64,000 nucleotides of DNA from an uncultured Muribaculaceae bacterium. GTDB taxonomy: Bacteria; Bacteroidota; Bacteroidia; Bacteroidales; Muribaculaceae. Positions 9,568 through 17,910 of this stretch are shown one piece after another. The position numbers and the translations under genes are program-made. The DNA lies in assembly GCA_910584365.1 (NCBI GenBank), contig CAJUAF010000006.1, forward strand, positions 85,197-149,196. The letters run 5' to 3'. Position 1 is the first letter of the stretch; each line of letters opens with the position of its first letter. The notes under the pieces are model-generated. The model was given only the letters and a program-made list of their open reading frames with translations, searched no databases and had not been told where the DNA came from.

Positions 9568-9599
9568 CAAAGTTACGCATTTTTTCCCGCCCTACCAAA
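9568..9599 (-). promoter_or_regulatory. Promoter of the ABC-F / Dabb / purL transcript
   Basis: The minus strand shows TTTG (9596-9599), a 20-base spacer and TAACTTTG (9568-9575), a full Bacteroidota vegetative promoter. Transcription would start about 15 bases before ATG 9546. This rules out the in-frame TTG at 9570 as the translation start. Confidence 0.8.
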
Positions 9600-9604
9600 G
9601 AAGT

Positions 9605-9787
9605 AATCAAAAAAGCCCTGCGTAAACCGATACGCGGGGCTTTCAATCACTGGAACCGAGGTTTAGCTTGATATAACCTGAATAGATTCGGTTCCTTCTT
9701 CATCAAGAATGCAATTGAAAAAATGACTATTCTCTAATTGCGGTTATTTAACTCCAAATATTATTTGCTTTCGCAATGAACCGGGGA
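9605..9787 (-). ncRNA. Candidate small structured RNA (about 180 nt)
   Basis: A 313-base gap between genes holds a self-contained unit on the minus strand: a -7 box (9793-9800), a body with clear secondary structure, and an intrinsic terminator. Visible structure includes a small hairpin closed by a GAAA tetraloop (UUGC-GAAA-GCAA near 9769-9780) and a larger hairpin closed by GGAACCG/CGGUUCC (about 9651-9695) with an inner AGGUU/AACCU stem. The body is AT-rich and carries no convincing reading frame. The size would fit a 6S-like or regulatory RNA, but I cannot assign a family. The hairpin could instead just end the envelope operon upstream. Confidence 0.45.
9612..9643 (-). terminator. Terminator of the candidate small RNA / envelope operon
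   Basis: A 13-bp stem (9612-9624 / 9631-9643, core AAAGCCCTGCGTA) is followed on the minus strand by a run of six U residues. It separates the upstream operon (9.9-14 kb) from the ABC-F promoter. Confidence 0.85.
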
Positions 9788-9792
9788 TGGTG

Positions 9793-9800
9793 CAAAGTTA
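9793..9800 (-). promoter_or_regulatory. -7 element of the candidate small RNA
   Basis: The minus strand reads TAACTTTG followed by C, an exact -7 consensus, 84 bases beyond the stop codon of the upstream barrel gene. No TTTG is found at the proper -33 distance, so it is weaker evidence than the complete promoters in this window. Confidence 0.45.
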
Positions 9801-9883
9801 CGAATCTTCGGAAAGGTATGACACGCGGAGGTGTCGCGTATTTGCCACGCCAGCATGGCGACTTTCGCGAATGCGCCCCGGCT

Positions 9884-10630
9884 TCAGAAGTTGTAACCCA
9901 CGGAGATGTTGACCAGATTGCGGCGGATCGAACGCCCCAGGTCGACGTTATAGGGTCCGCAGGGGATAACGGAGGCCGATTTCATCTTTGTGATGCCCAC
10001 CGAGCCGCCGACGGTCATGTAATAGCGCTGGTAGGTAAGTCCCACTCCGAAATTCCACTGGAGATCGACGTGCTTGTAGCCGTTGGTGCCGAAGGCGTCG
10101 ACCGATTCGGACTGCACGCGCTCGTTGCCGGGAGTGATTACCTCGTTCTGATGATAGCGGGCCACAAGGCTGAGATTAAGCTGCGGGCCTGTGAAGGCAT
10201 GGACCGACAGGTCGGGAGCGAAGTCGAAATGATAGCCCAGGTTAAGGGGGATGCGGAAACCGAAGTTACGCAGAGTGCCGTCAACCTGATAGGGAATATC
10301 GCGGGTGTTCTCTACGCCGGCTTCGTCGACCCAGGTCTGCTCGAAGAACTGCACTGTCGAGGTACCGAACACGTTGTAGAACAGATGAAGTCCCGGCTCG
10401 AAATAGAAGTTGGCGACAACAGGGATATTGTAGACGGCGCCGACGCTGAATCCGGGCTTGTTGCTGAACATGGCGCCTCCGTTGGCCGCCGAGGATATGT
10501 CGATACCGGCTCTCACACCGAAGTAGGCGCGGTTTTCGGGATTGTCGAACAGATAGCTCTGCGCGCTTGCCGCGGGAATGGCGGAGAGAGCCAGAAGCAT
10601 AAACGCTGCTGCTTTTGCAAGTGCTTTCAT
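9884..10630 (-). CDS. PorT-like outer-membrane beta-barrel protein
   Basis: A 248-residue exported protein: signal peptide MKALAKAAAFMLLALSAIPA with cleavage near ASA/QS, then a domain of alternating strands typical of the PorT/OmpA-like outer-membrane barrel family (FGVRAGIDISSA at the start, ending VNISVGYNF with a terminal aromatic residue, the usual barrel insertion signal). It is the last gene of a four-gene minus-strand run, 61 bases after the PCMD lipoprotein. The function is unknown beyond an outer-membrane location. Confidence 0.75.
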   Translation of the reverse strand: MKALAKAAAFMLLALSAIPAASAQSYLFDNPENRAYFGVRAGIDISSAANGGAMFSNKPGFSVGAVYNIPVVANFYFEPGLHLFYNVFGTSTVQFFEQTWVDEAGVENTRDIPYQVDGTLRNFGFRIPLNLGYHFDFAPDLSVHAFTGPQLNLSLVARYHQNEVITPGNERVQSESVDAFGTNGYKHVDLQWNFGVGLTYQRYYMTVGGSVGITKMKSASVIPCGPYNVDLGRSIRRNLVNISVGYNF

Positions 10631-10691
10631 ATCAATTTGTTTTTAAGTTTAATACTGTTTGTCGGACGACTGTCGGTCCCTGAGCCGGGCA

Positions 10692-12320
10692 TCAGTAGTC
10701 GTAAAGAAGCTCGAGGTCGTCGAGACACATGACGGCACCCTCTCCTCCGGTGAAATAATCGCCGTATTTGCTCGAGGACGCCACCACGAGGATATACCTT
10801 GGCACCCTTGAGGTGGAAGTATAGTCCAGGGTGATCTCGAAGGGAACATACTGCGGCACATCCTCGCCGCACTGCATCTTACCGTAGGCTATCACATCGG
10901 CGCCCGACGGGTTGAAGAGGTTGAGGTTGTTGGGATTCGTGCGGCACTCGAAAGGCTGCGGAGCGTCGATGAGCGCACACCATACGATACACGTGTCAGG
11001 CTCGCCCATCAGGTCCTTGAACTGAGTGTTGGTCTTGCTTATCGGGGCGGTCTTGTAATTGAAATAGCCGCGCAGACGGGTGGGACGCTGGGTAAACTCG
11101 CGGCCGAAAGAGAGGATACCGTTGGTGCCGTCGGTGCGCAGATAGACCCCGGCGAAGATACTTCCCGCCGCCAGCTTGCCGATCATACCGATTCCCTTGA
11201 ACTCGGTTTTCAGCATGGCGGCACGCCCCGTACCGGTGGAGGTACTGTTTGTGGGAAGTACGTTACTGGAACCCAGTGTCGTGGCTCCCTTGTTGCCCGT
11301 GTCCCAGTAGGGAGTGGCTCCCTCTGCCCAGGGCTGCCATATCTTGCCGTTCTCCGACCAGTTTTCGAAATCGCTGTTGGGGAGCTGGACGATGGAGCCG
11401 GTGGTGAATCTCACGGTCTCTCCGAATTCCTCGCCGCTGTAAGCGCGGGCCTCGTAATCCGTCTCAGGATTCAATCCGGTCAGGCGCGCGTTGAACGTGC
11501 CGCCGGTGTTGGTAATCCATCCCGCGGGAGCTTTCTGCCACTCCTGCGTACCATACAGGCGGTATTCCACGCCATTGTCGGCTCCGTCGATTCCCGCGCC
11601 GTAAATCCAGGCCACGTTGGTCCAGGCGTCAGCCCTGACGGTCTGGACGTTGGAGGTCACTTCCTCGCCGAAGATCGTCCAGGTGACATCCTCTCCGTAG
11701 GCGGTCAGGGTCACTTCCAGGGGGGAGGTAAGGTCGATGGTCTCTCCCGCCAGGGAGGGAGTGACCGTGGAACCGGCCGGCCCGAGCTTGGCCGTCAGCA
11801 CTTTGACGGCTTTCAGACCGCCGTTGGCGCTCGACACTTCGACTTTCACCCGTCGGCCGCCGACATCGATGACCGAGGCCCCGACCTGGTTCTCGACCGT
11901 AAAATAACGCTCGATGGTCTGCTCGCCGCGGATTACCCAGTCATAATCCTGGTAGAGACCCAGAGTGCAGATGAAATATTTCGAGAGGTCAAGGGGCTGG
12001 TCGAGATTTCCTTCCACCAGGCGTGCGCCGGGAGTGAGGGTATAGGAGGTGATTTCAACGGAACGGATATTGACCGTCTCGTCGAATACCAGGGTCACCA
12101 GGCGGTTGGCCGAGTCGATTTCCGCCGGTTTCAGAAGTCCGTCGGCTTCGACAGTGACGAAATTGGGCTGTATGCGTGGATAGGGGATATCGTTCTTGAT
12201 ACACCCTCCGAGTGCGAAGATCATCAGCAGCCCCGGCACGATGCGGGCCGCCCATCCGGCATTCAGCCGACGCAGCCGGCTGAGGGACCCGGCAGGTTTA
12301 TGACATCTGTTATTTGACAT
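10692..12320 (-). CDS. PCMD domain lipoprotein (putative carbohydrate metabolism domain)
   Basis: A 542-residue lipoprotein. A long basic n-region precedes the hydrophobic stretch and lipobox LGGC (Cys near residue 40). The middle holds two or more Ig-like/fibronectin-like segments (repeated WVIRGEQTIERYFTV and VTWTIFGEEV pattern, then a TGLNPETDYEARAYS fibronectin-III-like segment). The C-terminal half begins LPNSDFENW and continues with the jelly-roll features of the PCMD family (family PF13201, known from Bacteroides proteins thought to bind carbohydrate). It is likely anchored in the outer membrane. The ATG lies 12 bases after the preceding gene, so tight co-translation in the envelope operon is expected. 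The substrate is not predictable. Confidence 0.75.
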   Translation of the reverse strand: MSNNRCHKPAGSLSRLRRLNAGWAARIVPGLLMIFALGGCIKNDIPYPRIQPNFVTVEADGLLKPAEIDSANRLVTLVFDETVNIRSVEITSYTLTPGARLVEGNLDQPLDLSKYFICTLGLYQDYDWVIRGEQTIERYFTVENQVGASVIDVGGRRVKVEVSSANGGLKAVKVLTAKLGPAGSTVTPSLAGETIDLTSPLEVTLTAYGEDVTWTIFGEEVTSNVQTVRADAWTNVAWIYGAGIDGADNGVEYRLYGTQEWQKAPAGWITNTGGTFNARLTGLNPETDYEARAYSGEEFGETVRFTTGSIVQLPNSDFENWSENGKIWQPWAEGATPYWDTGNKGATTLGSSNVLPTNSTSTGTGRAAMLKTEFKGIGMIGKLAAGSIFAGVYLRTDGTNGILSFGREFTQRPTRLRGYFNYKTAPISKTNTQFKDLMGEPDTCIVWCALIDAPQPFECRTNPNNLNLFNPSGADVIAYGKMQCGEDVPQYVPFEITLDYTSTSRVPRYILVVASSSKYGDYFTGGEGAVMCLDDLELLYDY

Positions 12321-12332
12321 ATCTGACGGATT

Positions 12333-13226
12333 TTAGATGAATACGGCCATGCCGAAGTTGATATTGAAGATATTGAACTTGAAGTTCGCGCCCGATGAGA
12401 ACCGGGAGCCATCCTCCACGCCGTTGGTGGTCTGTTTCTCATGATGGAGCTTGACGCCGAAAACGCCGAAGCTGACATTGAAACTTACGTAGTCCATTAT
12501 GAATACACAGATACCGGGGGAGAAGTTCAGAGCCGCGGTGACGGAATTCGTGCGGGTGTCGCGCAGCTGACCGTCATAGTAGCGCTTGAATCGCGAGGAG
12601 CCGGAGCCGAAAGCAAGGTCTATGTCGTTGAAGACCCCGAAGCGACGGTCGCGCCCCAGGCCGATGTAGTTTCGGTAGGATACGGAGCTGGTATAGCTCT
12701 GCTCGTAATAACTGACATCCTTGAGGGTGAAGTTGATGTCATCGTCGAAATCCATCGCCATGTTCGGCAGGTCGAGATTCCGGCGGGTGTAGACGAACTT
12801 GAGTCCGATCGACTGGTTGTTGCTGAAGAAATATGTAATCGAAGGCTGGATTGAATAAGCCTTGATGTTCAGGTCGAGGTTCTTGAGGATCGAGAGCATC
12901 TGCACGTCGTCGGTGGAGAATTCGCCGTATGACGCCATCAGCCCGAAGGACCACTGTCCTTTTGGGATGAAGAGGTAGTTGAGCAGTCCGCGGTCATACC
13001 GGCCGTAGTTCTTTTGGGGAAGGACGATAGAGACGGTGTCCTCCCCTACGATTACTGTCTCGTTGAGTTCCGGGCGGTTCAACACCGTGGAATCCAGGGG
13101 TATTTTCTCCCCCTGGGAAAAGCGCTCGAGCAGGGGTATTCCGTCGGTCTGCGAGGGGGTGCGGGATGTTGCAGTCAATGCCAGTGCCGCAACCGTCATA
13201 AAGAAGATGAATAGTTTCTTTGTCAT
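12333..13226 (-). CDS. Unknown outer-membrane beta-barrel protein, paralog of the next gene upstream
   Basis: A 297-residue protein with signal peptide MTKKLFIFFMTVAALALTATS. After a short proline/charged leader (about 25-80) it has a series of amphipathic strands and ends NINFGMAVFI, which suggests an outer-membrane barrel. It shares many aligned segments with the protein encoded at 13240-13977: F[IV]PKGQW, YRNYI/FRNYI followed by GLGRDRRFG/SLGRSHRFG, and FKFNIFNINFG/FKINLFSITFG. The two genes are therefore a tandem duplication. I recognise no named family. Gaps of 13 and 12 bases to its neighbours indicate an operon. Confidence 0.7.
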   Translation of the reverse strand: MTKKLFIFFMTVAALALTATSRTPSQTDGIPLLERFSQGEKIPLDSTVLNRPELNETVIVGEDTVSIVLPQKNYGRYDRGLLNYLFIPKGQWSFGLMASYGEFSTDDVQMLSILKNLDLNIKAYSIQPSITYFFSNNQSIGLKFVYTRRNLDLPNMAMDFDDDINFTLKDVSYYEQSYTSSVSYRNYIGLGRDRRFGVFNDIDLAFGSGSSRFKRYYDGQLRDTRTNSVTAALNFSPGICVFIMDYVSFNVSFGVFGVKLHHEKQTTNGVEDGSRFSSGANFKFNIFNINFGMAVFI

Positions 13227-13239
13227 GTCTGCTGCGGAT

Positions 13240-13977
13240 TTACAGGTAGAAAGCGACTCCGAAAGTTATGGAGAAGAGGTTGATTTTGAAGTTGGCCTGC
13301 TTGGAGTGGCGCGAGGAGTCGTAAATCTGGTCGGTAGTGCCGGAGGAATGGGAGTAGTTGAAACCCAGCACTCCGACGTTGACCTCTATCGCCGAGTAAT
13401 TGTTGAGGAACATCACCATGCCCGGCGCAAGACCTATATTCATGTTCCAGTTCCGTTCGAAGGTGCCGGTCAGGTCCTGTCCGGTACCGCTGATTATCTT
13501 TGACTCCCCTCCTCCGAACTGAAGCTGCACTTCGTTGAAGAAGCCGAACCGGTGGCTCCGGCCCAGGCTGATATAGTTGCGGAAGCAGGCCATCGCCGAA
13601 TAGTTGTGGGAAATCTGGTAAAGGTTCTCGACGGTGTAGTCTGTCTCGGAATCCACCACCACGCGGGCGTTGTCGAGATGGGTGCGCGTGCGCGTATAAG
13701 TCATTTTCCCTCCCGCCGCCAGGTTGTCCTTGAAACAGTACATCAGCATCGGGCTGATTTTATATGAATAGGTGTCGCCGTTGATATCTTCGACAATGAA
13801 AAACTGATAGTTGTCCTGGTTGGACTGCGAGAAACTGACGTTCACTCCTGTAATCCATTGCCCTTTGGGGACAAAGGATATTTGCTCCAGGCCGCGTTTG
13901 AACTCCACCTGGGCATACAGCGACGCCGCCGCGGAGACAACCACGGTCAGCAATAATGACATTAGCCTTTTTATCAT
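13240..13977 (-). CDS. Unknown outer-membrane beta-barrel protein, first gene of the envelope operon
   Basis: The start is set at ATG 13977 because MIKRLMSLLLTVVVSAAASLYA is a clean signal peptide; the frame extends 16 codons further upstream without a comparable N-terminus. The mature part (about 220 aa) is built of alternating strands and ends FSITFGVAFYL, an outer-membrane barrel type C-terminus. It is paralogous to the next gene downstream (see that entry). Shared blocks are spread over the whole length, so both probably have the same fold. A weak -7-like box lies at 14051-14058. No function is known to me. Confidence 0.7.
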   Translation of the reverse strand: MIKRLMSLLLTVVVSAAASLYAQVEFKRGLEQISFVPKGQWITGVNVSFSQSNQDNYQFFIVEDINGDTYSYKISPMLMYCFKDNLAAGGKMTYTRTRTHLDNARVVVDSETDYTVENLYQISHNYSAMACFRNYISLGRSHRFGFFNEVQLQFGGGESKIISGTGQDLTGTFERNWNMNIGLAPGMVMFLNNYSAIEVNVGVLGFNYSHSSGTTDQIYDSSRHSKQANFKINLFSITFGVAFYL

Positions 13978-14050
13978 AGATAACACACTGTATCTAAAGC
14001 ACTTAACCGCATTCACCACCATCATCGGGCAGTGAATGTAAAAATTTTTG

Positions 14051-14058
14051 TAAAGTTA
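14051..14058 (-). promoter_or_regulatory. Weak -7-like element for the envelope operon
   Basis: The minus strand reads TAACTTTA, one base off the consensus TAnnTTTG, about 75 bases upstream of ATG 13977. No -33 element is evident. Confidence 0.3.
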
Positions 14059-14161
14059 AGGCTTTTTATCATATCGGGAAAGCGCGCAAACGTTAAAGTT
14101 TTTAACACTGTAAAATCTACCAATAGCCCTGCTGCGGGGAACGCAGTGACGGATTTTTCGC

Positions 14162-14169
14162 TAATTTTG
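14162..14169 (+). promoter_or_regulatory. -7 element upstream of the DUF4923 gene
   Basis: TAATTTTG matches TAnnTTTG and is followed by GC. It would give a leader of about 75 bases before ATG 14250 and could serve the whole DUF4923-trkH-trkA run. The -33 position has no TTTG. Confidence 0.45.
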
Positions 14170-14249
14170 CAGATATTTTTCGTTTAATCAGACTTTTTAT
14201 CCCGGGAAATGTTATTTTTCCAGGAGTCTGTCAGTACCTTATTATAAAT

Positions 14250-15086
14250 ATGAAAAAAATATTATTCGTGATTGCCGCGCTTTTCGTTCTCTCCGCAACA
14301 TCAGTCCATGCCGCCCCCGACATACGCGATCTCCTCGGAGGTCTCGCCGGAGGCAGCTCACAAGGCTCCGGCGACAATGGTTCAGGTCTCGGAAACGCCA
14401 TAGGGGGGCTGATTTCAGGACTTGTCGGCGAAAAGCAGCTCACGGAGGCCGACCTGGCCGGTGTCTATCGCTATAATGAACCGGCGATTTCTTTCCAGAG
14501 CGACAATTTCCTGCAGCAGGCCGGGGGCGCCGCCGCTTCGGTGGTAATCAAGCAGAAACTCGAGCCTTATTACGAGAAAGCGGGGATGCAGAATCTCCAG
14601 GTGACGCTCAACGCCGACAAGACCTGCGAATTCTCCCTGGGTCGCGTCAGACTTACCGGCACTTTCCAGCGGGATTCCGCCGTCACTGATGCCAACGTGT
14701 TCATTTTCAACTTCAAGGCCATGAAGTCAATACCCGTGGCCCGCGCCGACGCCTATATCCAGCGCGTGGGCAGCAATCTTGTGATGACTTTCGATGCATC
14801 GAAGCTTATTACCCTGGTAAACGCCATAGCGAAAATCAGCGGCCGCGCCACTATTCAGAGCGCCGCGAAAATCCTGAACAGTTATGACGGTCTTAACTGC
14901 GGATTCTCGCTGACCCGCACGGGAGATGCTCCCGGCCAGGGGGCGTCGCAGAGCGGCAGCGGCTCAGGCTCTTCCGCGGGCAGCGCATCCTCGGGTGCCG
15001 GTGCATCGGAGAAAACCGATTCCGCAGCATCGGGTGGCCTGGGGAGCCTGCTGGACGCTCTGCGCCGCAAACAGAATCAGCAGTAA
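14250..15086 (+). CDS. DUF4923 family exported protein
   Basis: A 278-residue protein with signal peptide MKKILFVIAALFVLSATSVHA. A Gly/Ser-rich region with LGGLAGG and GLGNAIGGLISGL (residues 28-60) precedes the conserved DUF4923 domain (about 62-225), recognisable from LAGVYRYNEPAISFQSDNFL, LEPYYEKAGM and CEFSLGRVRLTGTF. A low-complexity Ser/Gly/Ala tail (about 228-265) follows. DUF4923 is common in Bacteroidales and has no established function; a periplasmic lipocalin-like fold is possible. The trkH gene begins 25 bases downstream, so the two may share a transcript. Confidence 0.8.
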   Translation: MKKILFVIAALFVLSATSVHAAPDIRDLLGGLAGGSSQGSGDNGSGLGNAIGGLISGLVGEKQLTEADLAGVYRYNEPAISFQSDNFLQQAGGAAASVVIKQKLEPYYEKAGMQNLQVTLNADKTCEFSLGRVRLTGTFQRDSAVTDANVFIFNFKAMKSIPVARADAYIQRVGSNLVMTFDASKLITLVNAIAKISGRATIQSAAKILNSYDGLNCGFSLTRTGDAPGQGASQSGSGSGSSAGSASSGAGASEKTDSAASGGLGSLLDALRRKQNQQ

Positions 15087-15111
15087 ACCGTCATCCTTCT
15101 GACCGACCGCC

Positions 15112-16965
15112 ATGTTTCCCTGGATTGACAGCTTCCGACGCCGCATGAGAATTCTCAGACAGTCTTATCTGAGAATCACGGCCCGTTCCGTGCCGGCCCT
15201 GCGGCTCGGAGGCAATATTCTGGGGATCACAGCGTTCTGCGCTTCGCTTGTCTGCCTTACGTCGCTGATTATCTATTTCGGCTTCGAACATACGTCGGCG
15301 GGGCTGCGTCATCTCCAGCGCATCATCCGGGGATGTCAGTGGATTTTTATCCTTCATGTCCTCTACGGCCTTCTCCCCTCCAGGAGTCCGCGTCCGAAAG
15401 GAAGAGCGGTCAAGTGGATTGTAGACACGGCTGTGCTGCTGACGCTGCTTCCGTTGCTTTATCCCCACCCCCATCATCCCTGGATTCCTGTTCTCGAACA
15501 GGTTCTCTATTCCAACCGTTTTCTGTTCCCCATCATGGGGGCCTACTGCGTTGTCGACATCTCTTTCGGGATAATCCGGCTGCTCCGCCGGCGCACAAAT
15601 CCGTCGCTTATCCTCTCGGCAAGTTTTCTGCTTTTTATCTTTATCGGCTCGCTGCTGCTTATGATGCCGCGGTGTACGGTCGAGGGAATCGACTACTCCG
15701 ACGCCTTGTTCGTTTCAACCTCCGCGGTCTGCATCACCGGCCTCACTTCGGTTGATGTCGCGCAGACGTTCACTCCCGCCGGGCTGCTGGTTCTCGCGTT
15801 CCTGATTCAGATTGGCGGACTCGGGGTAATGACCTTTACCAGCTTCTTCGCCCTGTTTTTCAGCGGCAATACATCGATTTACAGTCAGCTGATTGTGCGC
15901 GACCTGATTTACTCCAAGTCAATGAACGCCCTGCTGCCGACTCTGCTCTATATCTTTTTCTTTACGGTAACGATCGAGATTGTCGGAGCCGCGGTAATTT
16001 TCCTGTCGGTCCACGGTTGCCTCGGTATGTCGCTGGAGGACGAACTGATATTCTCGGGTTTCCACGCTCTGTCGGCTTTCTGCAACGCCGGTTTCTCAAA
16101 TGTAGAGGGAGGACTTTCCAATCCGGTGCTTCTCGCGTCATGCCGGAGCCTGTATATCATCGTATCGCTGCTGGTGATCGCGGGAGGAATCGGATTCCCG
16201 ATTCTCGTAAATTTCCGCCAGGCTTTCGCGGGAGCGGTGCGGAATTTCTGGCGCTGGCTTACCCGCAAGCCCCGGCGCCGGCGTATCCTTCATGTCTATG
16301 ACCTGAACACGAAGATCGTACTCGTCGCGTCGGCATGGCTGACCGTCGTCTCAACCTTTCTTTTTCTGCTCTTTGAATACGGCAATTCCCTTGCCGGTAT
16401 GAGCCTTTCCGACAAGCTGATTCAGTCGTTTTTCAACTCTACGGTCCCCCGTTCGTCCGGATTCTCCTCGGTCAATCCGGCGGGATTCATGAATATAACC
16501 ATCATAATGTTCATGATTCTTATGTGGGTCGGCGGTGCATCCCAGTCTACGGCAGGCGGTATAAAGGTCAACACCGTAGCCACCATGATGCTGAATCTGA
16601 AAGCGATAATCCTCGGTCGCGACCGCGTGACGGCCTACCGGCGCACTATCGCCACGCACTCCATCCGCCGCGCCCACGCCGTAATCGCCCTGTCGATAAT
16701 ATCCCTGTCGGTCTACTGCCTGATAATCGCCGGCCTGGAACCGCATCTTCCGCTGAAAGCGGTGATATATGAGACGGTCTCGGCGCTGTTCACCGTCGGG
16801 ACCTCCCTGGGAATCACCCCGCTGCTGTCGCTCCCGTCGAAAATCCTGCTATGCACGGCGATGTTTCTCGGGCGCGTGGGAATGATTTCCCTGCTGGTAG
16901 GCGTGGTTGGCGTCCATACCGATCCCCCCTACCGTTTCCCCTCCGACAACATCATAATCAACTGA
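15112..16965 (+). CDS. trkH: Trk-type potassium uptake transmembrane protein
   Basis: A 617-residue inner-membrane protein with many hydrophobic helices and the four pore-loop repeats of the TrkH/KtrB family: SAVCITGLTSVD (about residue 202), SAFCNAGFSN (about 322), NSTVPRSSGFSS (about 443) and SALFTVGTSLGITP (about 555). It forms the K+-conducting pore of the Trk system and is gated by the cytosolic TrkA/KtrA RCK ring. An extra N-terminal set of membrane helices (about 30-160) precedes the core, as in other Bacteroidota members. The TrkA gene starts 27 bases after the stop codon, which supports the assignment. An overlapping ATG at 16851 is not the start of the next gene. Confidence 0.93.
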   Translation: MFPWIDSFRRRMRILRQSYLRITARSVPALRLGGNILGITAFCASLVCLTSLIIYFGFEHTSAGLRHLQRIIRGCQWIFILHVLYGLLPSRSPRPKGRAVKWIVDTAVLLTLLPLLYPHPHHPWIPVLEQVLYSNRFLFPIMGAYCVVDISFGIIRLLRRRTNPSLILSASFLLFIFIGSLLLMMPRCTVEGIDYSDALFVSTSAVCITGLTSVDVAQTFTPAGLLVLAFLIQIGGLGVMTFTSFFALFFSGNTSIYSQLIVRDLIYSKSMNALLPTLLYIFFFTVTIEIVGAAVIFLSVHGCLGMSLEDELIFSGFHALSAFCNAGFSNVEGGLSNPVLLASCRSLYIIVSLLVIAGGIGFPILVNFRQAFAGAVRNFWRWLTRKPRRRRILHVYDLNTKIVLVASAWLTVVSTFLFLLFEYGNSLAGMSLSDKLIQSFFNSTVPRSSGFSSVNPAGFMNITIIMFMILMWVGGASQSTAGGIKVNTVATMMLNLKAIILGRDRVTAYRRTIATHSIRRAHAVIALSIISLSVYCLIIAGLEPHLPLKAVIYETVSALFTVGTSLGITPLLSLPSKILLCTAMFLGRVGMISLLVGVVGVHTDPPYRFPSDNIIIN

Positions 16966-16991
16966 TCGTTAACTATCCCCCTGAAAAAAAT

Positions 16992-17681
16992 ATGCGATAT
17001 CTTATCATCGGACTCGGAATATATGGCTCCAACCTCGCCCGTGACCTCACCGACATGGGCCATGAGGTTATCGGCGCCGACGTGCGTGCCGTCAATGTCG
17101 AAGCCATAAAGGACTATATCGCCACGGCTTATATCGTCGATTCCACCGACGAGGCGTCGCTGGCGGCTCTTCCGCTGAAAAACGTCGACCTGGTGATTGT
17201 AGCTATCGGAGAGAATTTCGGCGCCAGCGTAAAGACCGTGGCGATTCTCCGGAAACTGGGCATCCGCAACATCTACGCCCGCGCTATCGACGGACTCCAC
17301 CGCTCGATTCTCGAGGGGCTGCAGGTCAAACGTATCCTGACCCCGGAACAACGCGCCGCCCATGACCTTGTGAATGAAATCGGTCTGCACTCTCAGGTCG
17401 CTACCCTCCGGGTAGCCCACGACACGTTTATAGCCCGTTTCACAGCTCCCGAGATATTCCTGCAGATGAAATACGAAGATCTTACTTCCGACCAGCTCCA
17501 GGGGCTTACCCTCGTAGCGGCTTCCCGTCCGGTCAAGACCAGCAATCTGCTCGGAATTTCCCACGACTCCCTCCGACTCCTCCCCCTCCCCTCTCCGGAT
17601 CTGCGCGTTGAAGAGGGGGACAATCTTATATGCATGGGGACTCCATCGGCCTACAAAGCCCTTTTCCGATTGCTCTCCTGA
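16992..17681 (+). CDS. trkA: TrkA/KtrA-type potassium channel regulatory subunit
   Basis: A 229-residue cytosolic RCK protein starting at ATG 16992 (MRYLIIGLGIYGSNLARDL). The Rossmann fingerprint GLGIYGSNLA, with acidic GADVR at the end of strand 2, indicates NAD/nucleotide binding (RCK_N, about 1-125). The C-terminal part (about 140-225) fits an RCK_C lobe that ends CMGTPSAYKALFRLL. It is about half the size of E. coli TrkA and equals one KtrA unit. It gates the adjacent TrkH pore. The longer frame beginning at 16851 overlaps trkH and lacks the family N-terminus, so it is rejected. Confidence 0.92.
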   Translation: MRYLIIGLGIYGSNLARDLTDMGHEVIGADVRAVNVEAIKDYIATAYIVDSTDEASLAALPLKNVDLVIVAIGENFGASVKTVAILRKLGIRNIYARAIDGLHRSILEGLQVKRILTPEQRAAHDLVNEIGLHSQVATLRVAHDTFIARFTAPEIFLQMKYEDLTSDQLQGLTLVAASRPVKTSNLLGISHDSLRLLPLPSPDLRVEEGDNLICMGTPSAYKALFRLLS

Positions 17682-17783
17682 ACCTCAGCCGGGCGTAATA
17701 CAGCGTCGTCACTATCATAATGGAGTCGTCACCCCGCAAAAGCGCCATCCATCCGCCCTGAAAAGCTCGACCCACGACATAAA

Positions 17784-17824
17784 TAAAGACGATGCGCCCG
17801 AAGCAGGCACATCGTCTTTATTCT
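17784..17824. terminator. Bidirectional terminator between trkA and rpoD
   Basis: A 15-bp stem with one C-A mismatch (17784-17798 / 17806-17820, core AAAGACGATG / CATCGTCTTT) lies between convergent genes, with T-rich sequence on the right and A-rich sequence on the left. Confidence 0.8.
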
Positions 17825-17910
17825 TTATTCATTGTATATGAATCCTGCGTCCGGGTTACCGGCGGTTATCAGGCCGGAGGACGGGATATATATATCAAGA
17901 ACAAATTTGA

